The notes beneath the pieces were generated by a model that saw nothing but the letters and a program-made list of their open reading frames with translations, ran no database searches and was not told where the DNA came from. The position numbers and the translations under genes were made by a program. Shown one piece after another: positions 1 to 7,977 of a stretch of 12,307 nucleotides of DNA; within the stretch, counting starts at the first letter, position 1; each line of letters opens with the position of its first letter. This DNA comes from Russula earlei (taxonomy: Eukaryota; Basidiomycota; Agaricomycetes; Russulales; Russulaceae): positions 1-12,307 of the forward strand of contig JAGFNK010001246.1 in NCBI GenBank assembly GCA_025769875.1, read 5' to 3'.

Positions 1-228
1 CAGTTCCTTATTAACACAATACATGTCGCTCCATAGCCTTGCCTGTTGCCCGCCCGCCACAACCGACTCAATTATGTGCTCTATGTCACGTTTCCCCATC
101 CATCCACACGCCTTCTTCTGCGTTGATTTTTTATTTCCCTGCATCTCAACTACTACCTAAGATGATACCACAGTTGTATAGGACTGTGTCTATACCATGT
201 AGTATACGAGGGAGGACAATAGAAGATC
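1..228. other. Left-edge intergenic DNA, no gene recognised
   Basis: This stretch lies downstream of the stop codon of the secreted-protein gene. I see no convincing coding potential on either strand: the one open frame of 73 codons on + has no recognisable domain and its composition looks random. No RNA gene, repeat or clear terminator is visible. It probably holds the 3' untranslated region of the minus-strand gene that ends at 229. Confidence 0.5.
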
Positions 229-696
229 TCAAAGTTTTTTGGTGTCCTGGTAATTTTTAAGATGATGGTTTGGGTCCATCGCTAACCACCCTGCATTAAG
301 CACAACATTACCCACAGGGGTAACATAGTCTCGGTTGAGAACCACCGCTTGATCCTTCAGGGGTCTCATAACCCGTATATGTTCCTCCACAGCATTCTGA
401 TATTCACTGCTGTCGGCTGTGTAACCAGCCGTTTTGAGGGTATTGAATTTGGACTCGAGGTTTTCCATGTGCCCCGCCATCTCCCTTCTTATCGACCACA
501 CCTTATCCATATGCGCTTGAGGCACGTCTTCCGGCCGAATGCGAGGTAACGTCAATTTCAGGGGAGAAAGATGACTGAGGAGGTTGGCGTACGGCCGGTT
601 TAATGTAGATGTGGATGTGGATGAAGCATGCGCGAAGAATGGAGCGATGCCAACGGCAAGGCAAAATATGGCCAAAACATGTGCGAAGGGTCGCAT
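229..696 (-). CDS. Small secreted protein, family unknown
   Basis: A single uninterrupted frame of 155 codons. The N-terminus is a textbook signal peptide: positive start (MRP), a hydrophobic core at about residues 7-22 and an AHA-SS cleavage site near residue 24. The mature part of about 130 residues has a Ser/Thr-rich stretch just after cleavage (25-31), then a long helical, charged middle (about 62-120) with heptad-like spacing that could form a coiled coil or helical bundle. It has no cysteine and I see no N-glycosylation sequon, so it is unlike the cysteine-rich effector type. No catalytic motif is recognised. The start is supported by the signal peptide lying exactly at the first ATG, an A-rich upstream context (cataacaATG) and a TATA box about 160 bp upstream. 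The protein is likely exported. Whether it acts as an effector or in the cell wall cannot be told. No intron is visible. The LINE upstream may alter its expression. Confidence 0.72.
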   Translation of the reverse strand: MRPFAHVLAIFCLAVGIAPFFAHASSTSTSTLNRPYANLLSHLSPLKLTLPRIRPEDVPQAHMDKVWSIRREMAGHMENLESKFNTLKTAGYTADSSEYQNAVEEHIRVMRPLKDQAVVLNRDYVTPVGNVVLNAGWLAMDPNHHLKNYQDTKKL

Positions 697-870
697 TGTT
701 ATGAATGAATGGGAAGATAAAAGATAAATTGTTGAATGGAAGTTGTCGTGGAAGATTGAACAAGGCAGTGGCGTAGAAAGTTTAGAAAGTTGTCAGTAAC
801 CAGTACCAACGAGTTTGGGAACACAGCGGAGAGAATTGTAATCGCACGCATTGGTTTTATACTGGTGTAA
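697..870 (-). promoter_or_regulatory. Promoter and 5' leader of the secreted-protein gene
   Basis: On the minus strand a TATAAAA box (855-861) is followed by a pyrimidine-rich leader that runs to the ATG at 696, the usual arrangement in filamentous fungal genes. Transcription would start about 30-60 bp downstream of the TATA box, giving a leader of roughly 100 nt or more. The LINE target-site duplication begins 123 bp further upstream (984), so more distal control elements may now be about 7 kb away. The assignment is by motif and position only. Confidence 0.55.
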
Positions 871-983
871 TGACCCGCTTGGCTATGCTCCGATCGGAAC
901 GGATTGCAAGCTGGCATGGCCAGGGCACATCAACTACTCATGATCTGATTAGTGATGCGTGATGGGGCTCAGGCTCAGGGAAA

Positions 984-998
984 ATCGAAGCCGGCTAT
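984..998. repeat. Target-site duplication, LINE 3' side
   Basis: The 15-mer ATCGAAGCCGGCTAT directly abuts the poly(T) run that is the LINE poly(A) tail read on the other strand. The matching copy at 7963-7977 differs at one base (G at 993 versus A at 7972). The difference is a CpG to CpA change, as expected from deamination of a methylated cytosine on the minus strand. A 15-bp duplication fits target-primed reverse transcription by an APE-type LINE. Confidence 0.85.
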
Positions 999-1290
999 TT
1001 TTTTTTTTTTTTTTTTTTTTTTTGAATCCGAATTTATATTCCGTGGCACGTACAAATGGGGTACAGAGGCGGTCAGGGGCGTGTGAGCTACGTAGTGTGG
1101 TTAGGCAAATGATTTAAGGGATATCCGCTCGAGCGGTTTGACAGCATTTGGGTGTAGTGTGTGGTGGTCAATGATGGTGGTTGGGGTGGTATAGTGGTCT
1201 ACCGGGTTTCTCTTATCCTCCTGGGTCCCAGTTTTCCCTTGGTTTGAGGCATGCCTTGGTTTCTCTAAGGAAATGTAGCGTGCTTTTTGC
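998..1290 (-). other. LINE 3' untranslated region and poly(A) tail
   Basis: Downstream of the ORF2 stop, the minus strand runs about 267 nt and ends in 26 adenines (T at 998-1023 on +; T998 could belong to the target duplication). The region contains a perfect 12-bp palindrome CCGCTCGAGCGG at 1125-1136. No coding potential is recognised; the 99-codon minus-strand frame crossing into it is out of frame with ORF2. A homopolymer tail, rather than a short tandem repeat, indicates priming from a poly(A) transcript. Confidence 0.8.
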
Positions 1291-4200
1291 TCACTCCGGG
1301 TGGTTGAAGAGCTGGGGTAGGTTTCGTAGTCGGCCTCTCGCGGACAAATGTCTGCGGCGCGCGTCGTCGAAAAGGGGGCATGACAGGAGTACATGCTCAA
1401 CTGTTTGCACGGGTTCGCCGCATTGGCATGCGATCTGTTCGATTGAGTGTCTTGTGTGGAATCTTTGTGTGTATTCCCCGGTGAATGCGTGTCCTGTTAT
1501 GAAACGGTAGAAAGTGGAGGTGATGTTTCTGGGAAACTTATCTTGTTTTCCATTGCTCTCAGCTCTGTTGGGGTTGGTGGCGCAGTTATCTGAGTTGTTC
1601 TGCTTCGGTCTCTTTTGGGCAATTGCTGTGGGGTGAGGTTTTCCGTCTGGCAGTCTGGTGAGTGCTGTGTGGTAGGTGAAGGATGTGCGGGGTGCCTCGT
1701 GCCAGCTCCTTTCCCAGTCCGCTATTGCATCTCTGATGTGTTTGCTTTTTTGCTCGTCAAGGGACCGGGGTTCTGTGATGTTGGCAGTGCTGGCGGTGCT
1801 GGCGGCTTCGGTGGCTAAAAGTTTTGCCTTTCGGAAGCCTGTTGGCGTGCTGTTCCTGGGAAGCCAGAGCAGCCTAATGTTCGTTTCTGGGTGGTCGCAA
1901 ATGATCTCACCTATTTGTTCCAGATGGCGTAGAGCCGTTGCTTGATTGTCGTGCGGTTTGTGGTTGATGGCCAAATCTGTTGCTGCGCGGGAAGGCATAC
2001 ATACGTGGGCGAGTGTGGGTGATGTTGTTGTCCTTGAGTTGAGGTAGAGCGCAAGGGTCTCTAGTCCAGACATTAGGGACCGGATTTGGGTGCCCTTGTC
2101 TGTTACGGTTGTTCCGATCGCTCTCTTCGAGCGACCCCACAGCTTACCATTTTCGTACAGTACTGCTGCTGTTGCACCGACTTGTTTGTTGTCTGTTCGG
2201 TCTTTGTTGGTTTTGATGCCGTTGCAGAAGATGGTGATGGCTAAACCTTCCCGGCATTGTGCCATTAGTAGGTTTGCAAGGTAATTTGGAGCCTGCTGGG
2301 CGTTTAGTTCGTATGTTTCTATTCTTACTTTACCGTCCCAGTCTGGGGCGCCAGGTGGGAGGCTAGGGAAGTCTTCTATGCGCGGACTGTTGGGAGTCGT
2401 TCGGTGCGCTAGCGCTCTCAGGGTGGTTTTCGCTTTGTGGCTGTTTGTTGTTGGTAGTGGCGTGGTGTGGTTTGGGGGGAAATGCCAGTCGGCTCCTAGT
2501 CTCCTCCGTAGTTGGCTGTCTTTTGTGGTGCGATGCAGCCTTACAGCTGCGTCATTAATTAGTTTGTTTAAACGAATTCTCATTGGGAGGATGGTTAGCA
2601 GGTGATGGAGGGGGTCCCGTGGGGTCGTGCGGAAGACCCCCGCTATTACCTTAACCGCATCGTTCTGTACAATCTGCAGTTTCTTGACAAGTTTGACTTG
2701 CTTGCCTGTGAACCATAGCTGGTGTCCGTAAGTTAAGGTGGGGAGGCAGATAGCGAGGTATATCTGTCTCCACTTCGCTTGTTCGAGTCCCCGGACAGAG
2801 TTACCTAGTAGTTGGAGGGCCTTTAGGGAGGCTCTCGCTCTGTTGCACATGTAGTCGACATGTTGCACCCAAGAGAGTCGGGTATCGAAGAAAAAACCAA
2901 GGTACCTAACTGTGGTAGACGTGGCGATCCAGTAGTAAGTGTTATGTGATGGCAGCGGGAGATGGGTGAAGGTGGGCAGGTCTGTCTTTTCCCTTTGTTT
3001 CCGGAAGTATATTACCTCTGTCTTGTCAGGTTCGACGTTGAGTCCCGCTTTGGCTAGCCAAATAGCACACTCCAAATAGCTGGACCGGAGTTTGGATTCC
3101 ACTGTCACCCAGTCATGTCCGCAGGCGAAAATGGCACCGTCGTCGATGTACATGGCGAGTGTTGTTTGGTTCCAGGTTTTCGCTTTATGTAACATAGGGG
3201 ATGTGTATAATATGGAGAGAACTGGTGAGGTGGGGGAACCTTGGGGAGTGCCTGTTTCTAGTTCAAAAGGTTCCGAGGCACGTCCATTGAAACGTAGTCG
3301 TGCCTTTCGGTTAGTTAGGAAGGAGTGGCACCAGCTTACTATCTCTGGTGCGAAACCTAGGTTCTGGACTACCTGGGTTAGTCTTCGGTGGTTGATGTTG
3401 TCGAAGAAACCCTGAATATCGAAGAGTAGGACACCGCACCTGAGTCCAGCTTGGTGAGCGGCTTGTATGTCATGTAGGAGGGCGAGTCCTGCGTCGATCG
3501 TTGAAGACGCGTTTCGACCTCCGTACTGAATGGTGGGGACTAGATCATGCTTGGCCATGTCCTGGTATATTAGTCTCGCCATTATTTTCTCCATTAGCTT
3601 ACCCATGCACTCGAGTAGTGCTATTGGTCGGAAGTTCTTGGCTAGTGTGTAGTCAGCCCTGTTGGGTTTGGGGATGACGCATACTATCGCCTCCTTCCAG
3701 GCGTTTGGGTGGTGACCGGCTTTGAGGCAGCTTTCGAAGAGCCAGAGGAGTCTCTCCGGGTTAGCCTCCCAAGCCCATTTAATCATGGTCCATGAGTGGC
3801 CTGAGGGGCCTGGTGCGGAGCGTCCTGAGACTTTCCGTAGCAGTTCACTCACCATATCTTTTGGAACTTGTGGTAGTGGGCGCTGGGGGAGCGGGTCCGG
3901 ATCGTCAGGCAAGAGCATGTCTACTTCGTGTCTTTCTCTGGCAAAGAAACGTTGTGATAGCGTGTTAGCCATTTCTTCGTGCGAGTTGGAGAGACCTTCC
4001 GGTCCCCTTAGGGGGGGAACCTGGGTGGTTTTGCGACCGTGTCTCCAGGTCGCGACTTCCCAAAGCTGCGCGTTGTCGATGTAGTCGTCGGCCCACTGGC
4101 GTTTGGCTTCTTGGACTGCGGATTTGAGTTGCTTCTGGGCTTTCTTCTTTTCATCCTGATTAGGGGCTTCTTTGAGAGTTTGTATGGCTCTCTTGCACGC

Positions 4201-5202
4201 CGCGTTCCACCAAGGTGCAGCGCGTCGGTGGTGTGGGTGCCTGAGCTTGAAAGATGTTTCGTTTGTTGCTTGGATGTCAGTCATATACCTGTTAATTTCC
4301 TCGTCTATTTTATCTGTGGTTGGGCGTGGGGAGGGGGTCCAGTAGGTGCACTTTGCCTTGAAAGTTTTGATCCACTCTTCTTTCTGTTCTGGGTCCACTA
4401 CGTACCCTAAGTTGGGCGCGTTTGTGCTATTATTTGTAAGGGGGGTGAGGGTGTTCCCTGTGAGTCGGAGCATGGCATGGTCTGAGCCGAGGGAGCCTGG
4501 CCAGTCTGTGGTCAGTTTGGAGAAAGTGGCAGACCTTACTGCTGCAGCGTTGAACCAAGCCAGATCTATTGTTGAGTCCCTTTCGTGTGCGGATCCTCTG
4601 TGCGTTATCTCACCGGGTGTGTTGGCTAAGATAAGCATATTAGTCGCAGCCCATTCTTCTACTTGGTTGGCCCAGGCGGACTTGGGGAAACCTGGTGGCG
4701 ACCAGGTAGGTGAGTGGGTGTTGAAATCTCCAATCACCAGCGTCGGGATGATCAGGTCAATCTCTACCGCGGTAAGTGCAGCTAGGGCGGTCATGTCTCT
4801 GATGTCATGATAGAAATTTAGTACTCGCCATGTCTCGTTATCTAGTATTATGTCTAGCGCTTGCACGCATGGGTGTTTGCAAACGTCTTGTCTTGTTATG
4901 GCCGTGTAGCATGGAGCCGTTTTGTTGTCCGGGTGTGGTCTCCGGGCGTGCGACATTACCTTAGGTCTCTGCCCGTTGTCAAAACCTGGGTATAGGGTTT
5001 CCCAGGCAGGTGACGCCGGGCCACCCAGGACGTCGACGCCATTTCGGGCATTGTCTTTCCTGGCTGTTCCTATCTTGTCGTACCAGGGTTCCTGTATAAA
5101 TATGAGGTCAGTTTCAGTTGCGCTGTTGAGTAGAGCGTGGGTCATGGCATTGCGCTTGCGCATGTTTACCGATGCTATGCGTAGCTTCCGGTGTGCCATC
5201 AT
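1291..5202 (-). CDS. LINE ORF2: APE endonuclease, reverse transcriptase, RNase H-like domain
   Basis: Intact 1303-residue polyprotein that nicks target DNA and reverse-transcribes the element RNA. The APE endonuclease spans about residues 7-248, with N13, E38 (QEPW), D159/N161 (GDFNTHS), D213 (STIDLAWF) and D241/H242 (GSDHA). The reverse transcriptase spans about 500-790: fingers at 509-540 (IPKPNRADYTLAKNFRPIAL), motif A catalytic D595 (FDIQGFFDNI), motif B 651-660 (GTPQGSPTSP), motif C D687/D688 (YIDD) and a downstream RYLGFFFD block. A degenerate RNase H fold covers about 986-1135. The C-terminus has a C-x-C...H...C knuckle at about 1259-1275 (CQCGEPVQTVEHVLLSC), typical of I/Tad-like LINEs. 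The ATG is supported by an in-frame TAA four codons upstream. It starts 51 nt after the ORF1 stop, so translation probably depends on reinitiation or similar coupling. All endonuclease and polymerase motifs look intact. Confidence 0.93.
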   Translation of the reverse strand: MMAHRKLRIASVNMRKRNAMTHALLNSATETDLIFIQEPWYDKIGTARKDNARNGVDVLGGPASPAWETLYPGFDNGQRPKVMSHARRPHPDNKTAPCYTAITRQDVCKHPCVQALDIILDNETWRVLNFYHDIRDMTALAALTAVEIDLIIPTLVIGDFNTHSPTWSPPGFPKSAWANQVEEWAATNMLILANTPGEITHRGSAHERDSTIDLAWFNAAAVRSATFSKLTTDWPGSLGSDHAMLRLTGNTLTPLTNNSTNAPNLGYVVDPEQKEEWIKTFKAKCTYWTPSPRPTTDKIDEEINRYMTDIQATNETSFKLRHPHHRRAAPWWNAACKRAIQTLKEAPNQDEKKKAQKQLKSAVQEAKRQWADDYIDNAQLWEVATWRHGRKTTQVPPLRGPEGLSNSHEEMANTLSQRFFARERHEVDMLLPDDPDPLPQRPLPQVPKDMVSELLRKVSGRSAPGPSGHSWTMIKWAWEANPERLLWLFESCLKAGHHPNAWKEAIVCVIPKPNRADYTLAKNFRPIALLECMGKLMEKIMARLIYQDMAKHDLVPTIQYGGRNASSTIDAGLALLHDIQAAHQAGLRCGVLLFDIQGFFDNINHRRLTQVVQNLGFAPEIVSWCHSFLTNRKARLRFNGRASEPFELETGTPQGSPTSPVLSILYTSPMLHKAKTWNQTTLAMYIDDGAIFACGHDWVTVESKLRSSYLECAIWLAKAGLNVEPDKTEVIYFRKQREKTDLPTFTHLPLPSHNTYYWIATSTTVRYLGFFFDTRLSWVQHVDYMCNRARASLKALQLLGNSVRGLEQAKWRQIYLAICLPTLTYGHQLWFTGKQVKLVKKLQIVQNDAVKVIAGVFRTTPRDPLHHLLTILPMRIRLNKLINDAAVRLHRTTKDSQLRRRLGADWHFPPNHTTPLPTTNSHKAKTTLRALAHRTTPNSPRIEDFPSLPPGAPDWDGKVRIETYELNAQQAPNYLANLLMAQCREGLAITIFCNGIKTNKDRTDNKQVGATAAVLYENGKLWGRSKRAIGTTVTDKGTQIRSLMSGLETLALYLNSRTTTSPTLAHVCMPSRAATDLAINHKPHDNQATALRHLEQIGEIICDHPETNIRLLWLPRNSTPTGFRKAKLLATEAASTASTANITEPRSLDEQKSKHIRDAIADWERSWHEAPRTSFTYHTALTRLPDGKPHPTAIAQKRPKQNNSDNCATNPNRAESNGKQDKFPRNITSTFYRFITGHAFTGEYTQRFHTRHSIEQIACQCGEPVQTVEHVLLSCPLFDDARRRHLSARGRLRNLPQLFNHPE

Positions 5203-5253
5203 AAAGGGGGGTTAGACTGGGCAGCGCTGTTTTCCGTGCGCGAGGGGGGTTGG

Positions 5254-7048
5254 TTATTGGTGGTGGGGCTCGGGTGCTCCAGACCATGCGTTGTAGTGTG
5301 AGGTGTGGAGTGCTCCGGTCCCGGTGCATGACCTGATGGGCCGGGTTCGGGCAGATTGAACTGGATGGTTTTCTTTTTGGGCAGTAAGCTGTGGTGTGCT
5401 TACCCTTGTGGGAGTGTGAGGTAGGGCCTGTGTGCGGATGGCCGGTGCTGAATCGCGGTCGTAAGGGTCGGCATATTCCAGGTCAAGGGCCATGTCCATG
5501 TTGAAAACATCGTCGTGGTTGGGGATGCTCGCTATCCAAGCGCGGTACTCACCTTCTTCCATGACTGGGTTGGATTCCCTGTCCTTGCCCTTGTCTTTAG
5601 TGAGTGGGGCTTTCCGTGGTGCCCTGGGTCTGTAGTTGTCTCTAGCAGGGCACTTGATGTCTCTGCAGTGGTGACCGCCCAAGTGGCAGTTCAGGCACTT
5701 GTAGTGCGTGCAGTCGCAGAGACCTGCGACTGTGTGTTTCCGTGGGCATTTTTGGTTGTGTTCGTGCGAAGCGTGAGCTGCTCCACAAAGGTGGCACCTT
5801 ACCGCGTCTCTGCCTAGTGGGCACGTCTTAGATTTTTTGGTGTGTCCCAAGGCATGGCATCTGGAGCACTGAACCAGTGCAGGTTTGTCGATCCACTTAC
5901 AAATGTTTACCTCTTTGCCAAAGAGGGCGGTGCGGCCTTTGAGGAGTTTGTTTGCGGCGGACCCATCCTGGGTCTGATATGGCGAAAGTGAGGGTGGAGT
6001 ACTGACCGTTTATCCTCTCGACCGGTTTCAGCCATCTCGGGTGCATGGAGAAGTGGGCCTTGCATAAGCCAGGTAGTGATGATGTTTCGGTGAGTAGGTC
6101 ATGTGGCCCAAAAATTAGGCCATTGTTGTCCTTGACCGGGACACCATGTGCTAGAAAGCGGGTCCAGCCCATGGAGGGGCATAATTGGCCTATGCCTCTG
6201 AAGGGTTTTAGTAGGAAAGGCTCATACGACATGATGTTGTCGAATGCGATATTACCTTTGAAGGAAAAAATGAAATTACCTTTGCTTCGTGGGTGCACGC
6301 TCCACCTACCAGCTTTGAGGGGGATTGGTCTGGCAACTGCTTTGCTCATTTGGAGGCGTACTTCCCTGACTATGACATACACAGCTCTAGCACGTATGAG
6401 CTGTTCCACTTGCTCGTTGTTGTGTCCTCCCGCGCGCAGGACTGTCACTTCCATGATGGTCGGTGCATTGCGGCGGTTGGGGTTTGGCCTGATGGGGTTG
6501 GTGTTTTCAGTCGTTGAATTCACTGCCACCTCAGCATATGATGTTGGTGTGATGATCGACATAATTGGGGCGATTTTGGCAGCAGGTGCGCCTTTGTTGG
6601 AGCTTTTGTTCTTCTTTTGGTGGGAGACTCGGATGAAATCTGTCTCTGGTCTGGTTGGACCCATGCTCAAGATGTTGGGGTGGGGGTCATAAGTGGTGGT
6701 GGCTGGGAGTGGTTGCGGTGGTGGCATCCGGTACCTGGTGGTCATGTTAGTGTGTTCTGCTTGGGACTCACCTGTGGGTTTGTTTTGTGGGGGGGGCATC
6801 GAGCATTTTTCGAGTGCCTCCAGACGAGCTGTGAAAGGGGCTATGGCCTTCATGACTGCTTTGGTGATTGCATCGGTATTCGGTTGGGCAGCTCTTGGTG
6901 CTGTGGTCAGCGGTCCGGGGAGAGGTTTACCTTTGGGGTAGGGCGAAGGGGAGGGCTCCGCTTGTCTGGTGGCTGGTTGGGCTACTGTGAGGGACCGTGT
7001 CTCGGTCCGGCCTCTCGGTGTGCGGAAAGGGATCTGCGGGGTGCTCAT
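5254..7048 (-). pseudogene. LINE ORF1 (Gag-like RNA-binding protein), split by a +1 frame change
   Basis: The first part (7048 to about 5968, inside a 383-codon frame that ends at 5897) has a Pro/Ser/Thr-rich N-terminus. A short amphipathic helix follows (about residues 60-80), then a TSYAEVA motif and the conserved Gag core at about 195-355 (e.g. GRWSVHPRSKGNFIFSF). Homology stops after SDP at about 5968 and continues one base later in the next frame, open down to the stop at 5254. That second part holds three zinc knuckles: CSRCHALGHTKKSKTC and CLNCHLGGHHCRDIKC (both CX2CX4HX6C), with a His-rich CHLCGAAHASHEHNQKC between them. The knuckle order and the DP-to-knuckle spacing match agaricomycete LINE Gag proteins as I know them. 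The protein would coat element RNA in a ribonucleoprotein. The shift sits at CCAGGATGGG (minus strand), about 5962-5971. It may be a real one-base insertion, a sequencing error or a recoding site. Confidence 0.82.
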
Positions 7049-7056
7049 GCCATCAT
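7045..7056 (-). promoter_or_regulatory. Three-codon upstream ORF overlapping the ORF1 start (ATGA)
   Basis: The minus strand reads ATGATGGCATGAGC. The first ATG opens Met-Met-Ala-stop, and its TGA overlaps the ORF1 ATG as ATGA. A ribosome finishing this mini-ORF would sit directly on the ORF1 start, the arrangement used for termination-reinitiation coupling. The ORF2 start lies in nearly the same string (ATGATGGCACAC), where the frame stays open. This reading is from sequence alone; function is inferred. Confidence 0.4.
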
Positions 7057-7227
7057 GGGTGTGGGGGCCAGGGCACGTTATGCTGGGTGGGGGGGTGGGA
7101 TGGAGCCAGAGATAGTTCTTTTGTTTCCTGTCCTAGGCGTCATTTGTATCTGGTCAGTACTGTGCTGTGCAGGGAGGGTGAGGCCAAGCGACTCAGCGGC
7201 TTGTAAAAAATAAGTGATGTTTCTGTT

Positions 7228-7960
7228 TCACATGGCAGCTGCGATGTCGGATTCTTGCACTGCTGCCCTTTTTTCGATCTGGTTCTCCTTCCAGATTCTC
7301 CAGGTTTCTTCCACCTCAGCCTGTGGCTTTCCTGGCTGCTTTCCTTCGGTATTCCTCCAGGACGTTAGGGTGCTCCTCTTGGTAGTTGGTGAGGTTCCCA
7401 GTGAGGTGGGCTGCTAAGAGGTTAGTAGCATCCGTTAGTCTGTGGAAGTAGGTTGGGTGGTTAGGTGTCATAGGGGATGGGTCAGGGGAGGAGTCAATGC
7501 TCTTTCCCAGCTTGGTTTCCCCTAGGTTGTCGGCTGATTGGAGGAGGCCACAGCCAATGGCGCTCACTAGGAGAACATTTAGTTGGGCCCAGTCTGAGGC
7601 GTTTAGCATTCCTGGTGTTTTCGTGTGTGAGAAACCCTTTTGTATGATGCAAAGGTACTCATGCGTGTATTCTAGTATGGCAAGGGGGTCTCTTCCTTGG
7701 GTGGGTGGTTGGGTTGTGCTGCTGTCTTCCCCTGTGGGGGGGAGGATGGCTAACGCCTCGCCATTGACTGGTGAGCTCTGTCTAGGGTTTAGCTGCTTTC
7801 CTATGACCTCAGCATTGTTCTGGTTGATCACAGTGTTTTTTGTGAGGTCCCCAGTGTGTGGAGAAAACTCCCTTTGGTCGGGTGGTTTTTCCGGGGGTTG
7901 GGGGGTGTTCAGAATGGGGTTAGGGTTGGGTGGTGGTGGTGGTAATGGACCGAGATCCAT
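7228..7960 (-). pseudogene. LINE ORF0: extra 5' ORF of unknown function, with +1 frame change
   Basis: An open frame starts at the ATG at 7958-7960, only two bases inside the element, and runs 214 codons to a TGA at 7316-7318. One base further on, a second frame continues to a TGA at 7228-7230 with a charged helical tail (begins AEVEETWRIWKENQ). The two parts read as one protein of about 243 residues, since the Lys/Arg/Glu-rich helix at the end of the first part runs straight into the second. The N-terminal third is proline-rich (five prolines encoded by a GGT repeat on +). The middle (about 95-145) looks helical and globular, with a small cluster of hydrophobics (LNVLLVSAIGCGLL). I recognise no domain. 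It lies 179 nt upstream of ORF1. It could be a separate accessory protein or a detached N-terminal piece of Gag. The frame also stays open upstream of the element, which I take as chance. Confidence 0.55.
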
Positions 7961-7962
7961 TG

Positions 7963-7977
7963 ATCGAAGCCAGCTAT
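7963..7977. repeat. Target-site duplication, LINE 5' side
   Basis: The 15-mer ATCGAAGCCAGCTAT matches 984-998 at 14 of 15 positions and marks the 5' end of the LINE. The pre-insertion site can be read by joining the flank before 984 to the sequence after 7977. Confidence 0.85.

Larger units (their letters stand above)
999..7962 (-). mobile_element. Tad1-type LINE retrotransposon, about 6.96 kb
   Basis: The boundaries come from the sequence itself: a 26-nt poly(A) tail at the left end and a 15-bp target-site duplication (14/15) on both sides. On the minus strand the order is ORF0, ORF1/Gag with zinc knuckles, ORF2 with APE endonuclease, reverse transcriptase, RNase H-like fold and C-terminal CCHC, then the 3' tail. 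That layout and the Gag type fit the Tad1 group of the I superfamily known from fungi. ORF2 is intact over 1303 codons while ORF0 and ORF1 are each interrupted by a +1 frame change. CpG is plentiful throughout, unlike the repeat island to the right, which points to a young insertion. It could move only if the frame changes are sequencing errors, are bypassed by ribosomal frameshifting, or if Gag is supplied by another copy. Confidence 0.9.

Noticed and set aside
1101..1400. A 99-codon minus-strand frame at the LINE 3' end
   Set aside because: It overlaps the ORF2 C-terminal zinc-knuckle coding region in another frame and has no domain.
6045..7213. Long + strand frames antisense to ORF1 (6045-6692, 6617-7213)
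   Set aside because: They are shadows of the Gag coding strand with Trp/Gly/Cys-rich random composition and no domain.
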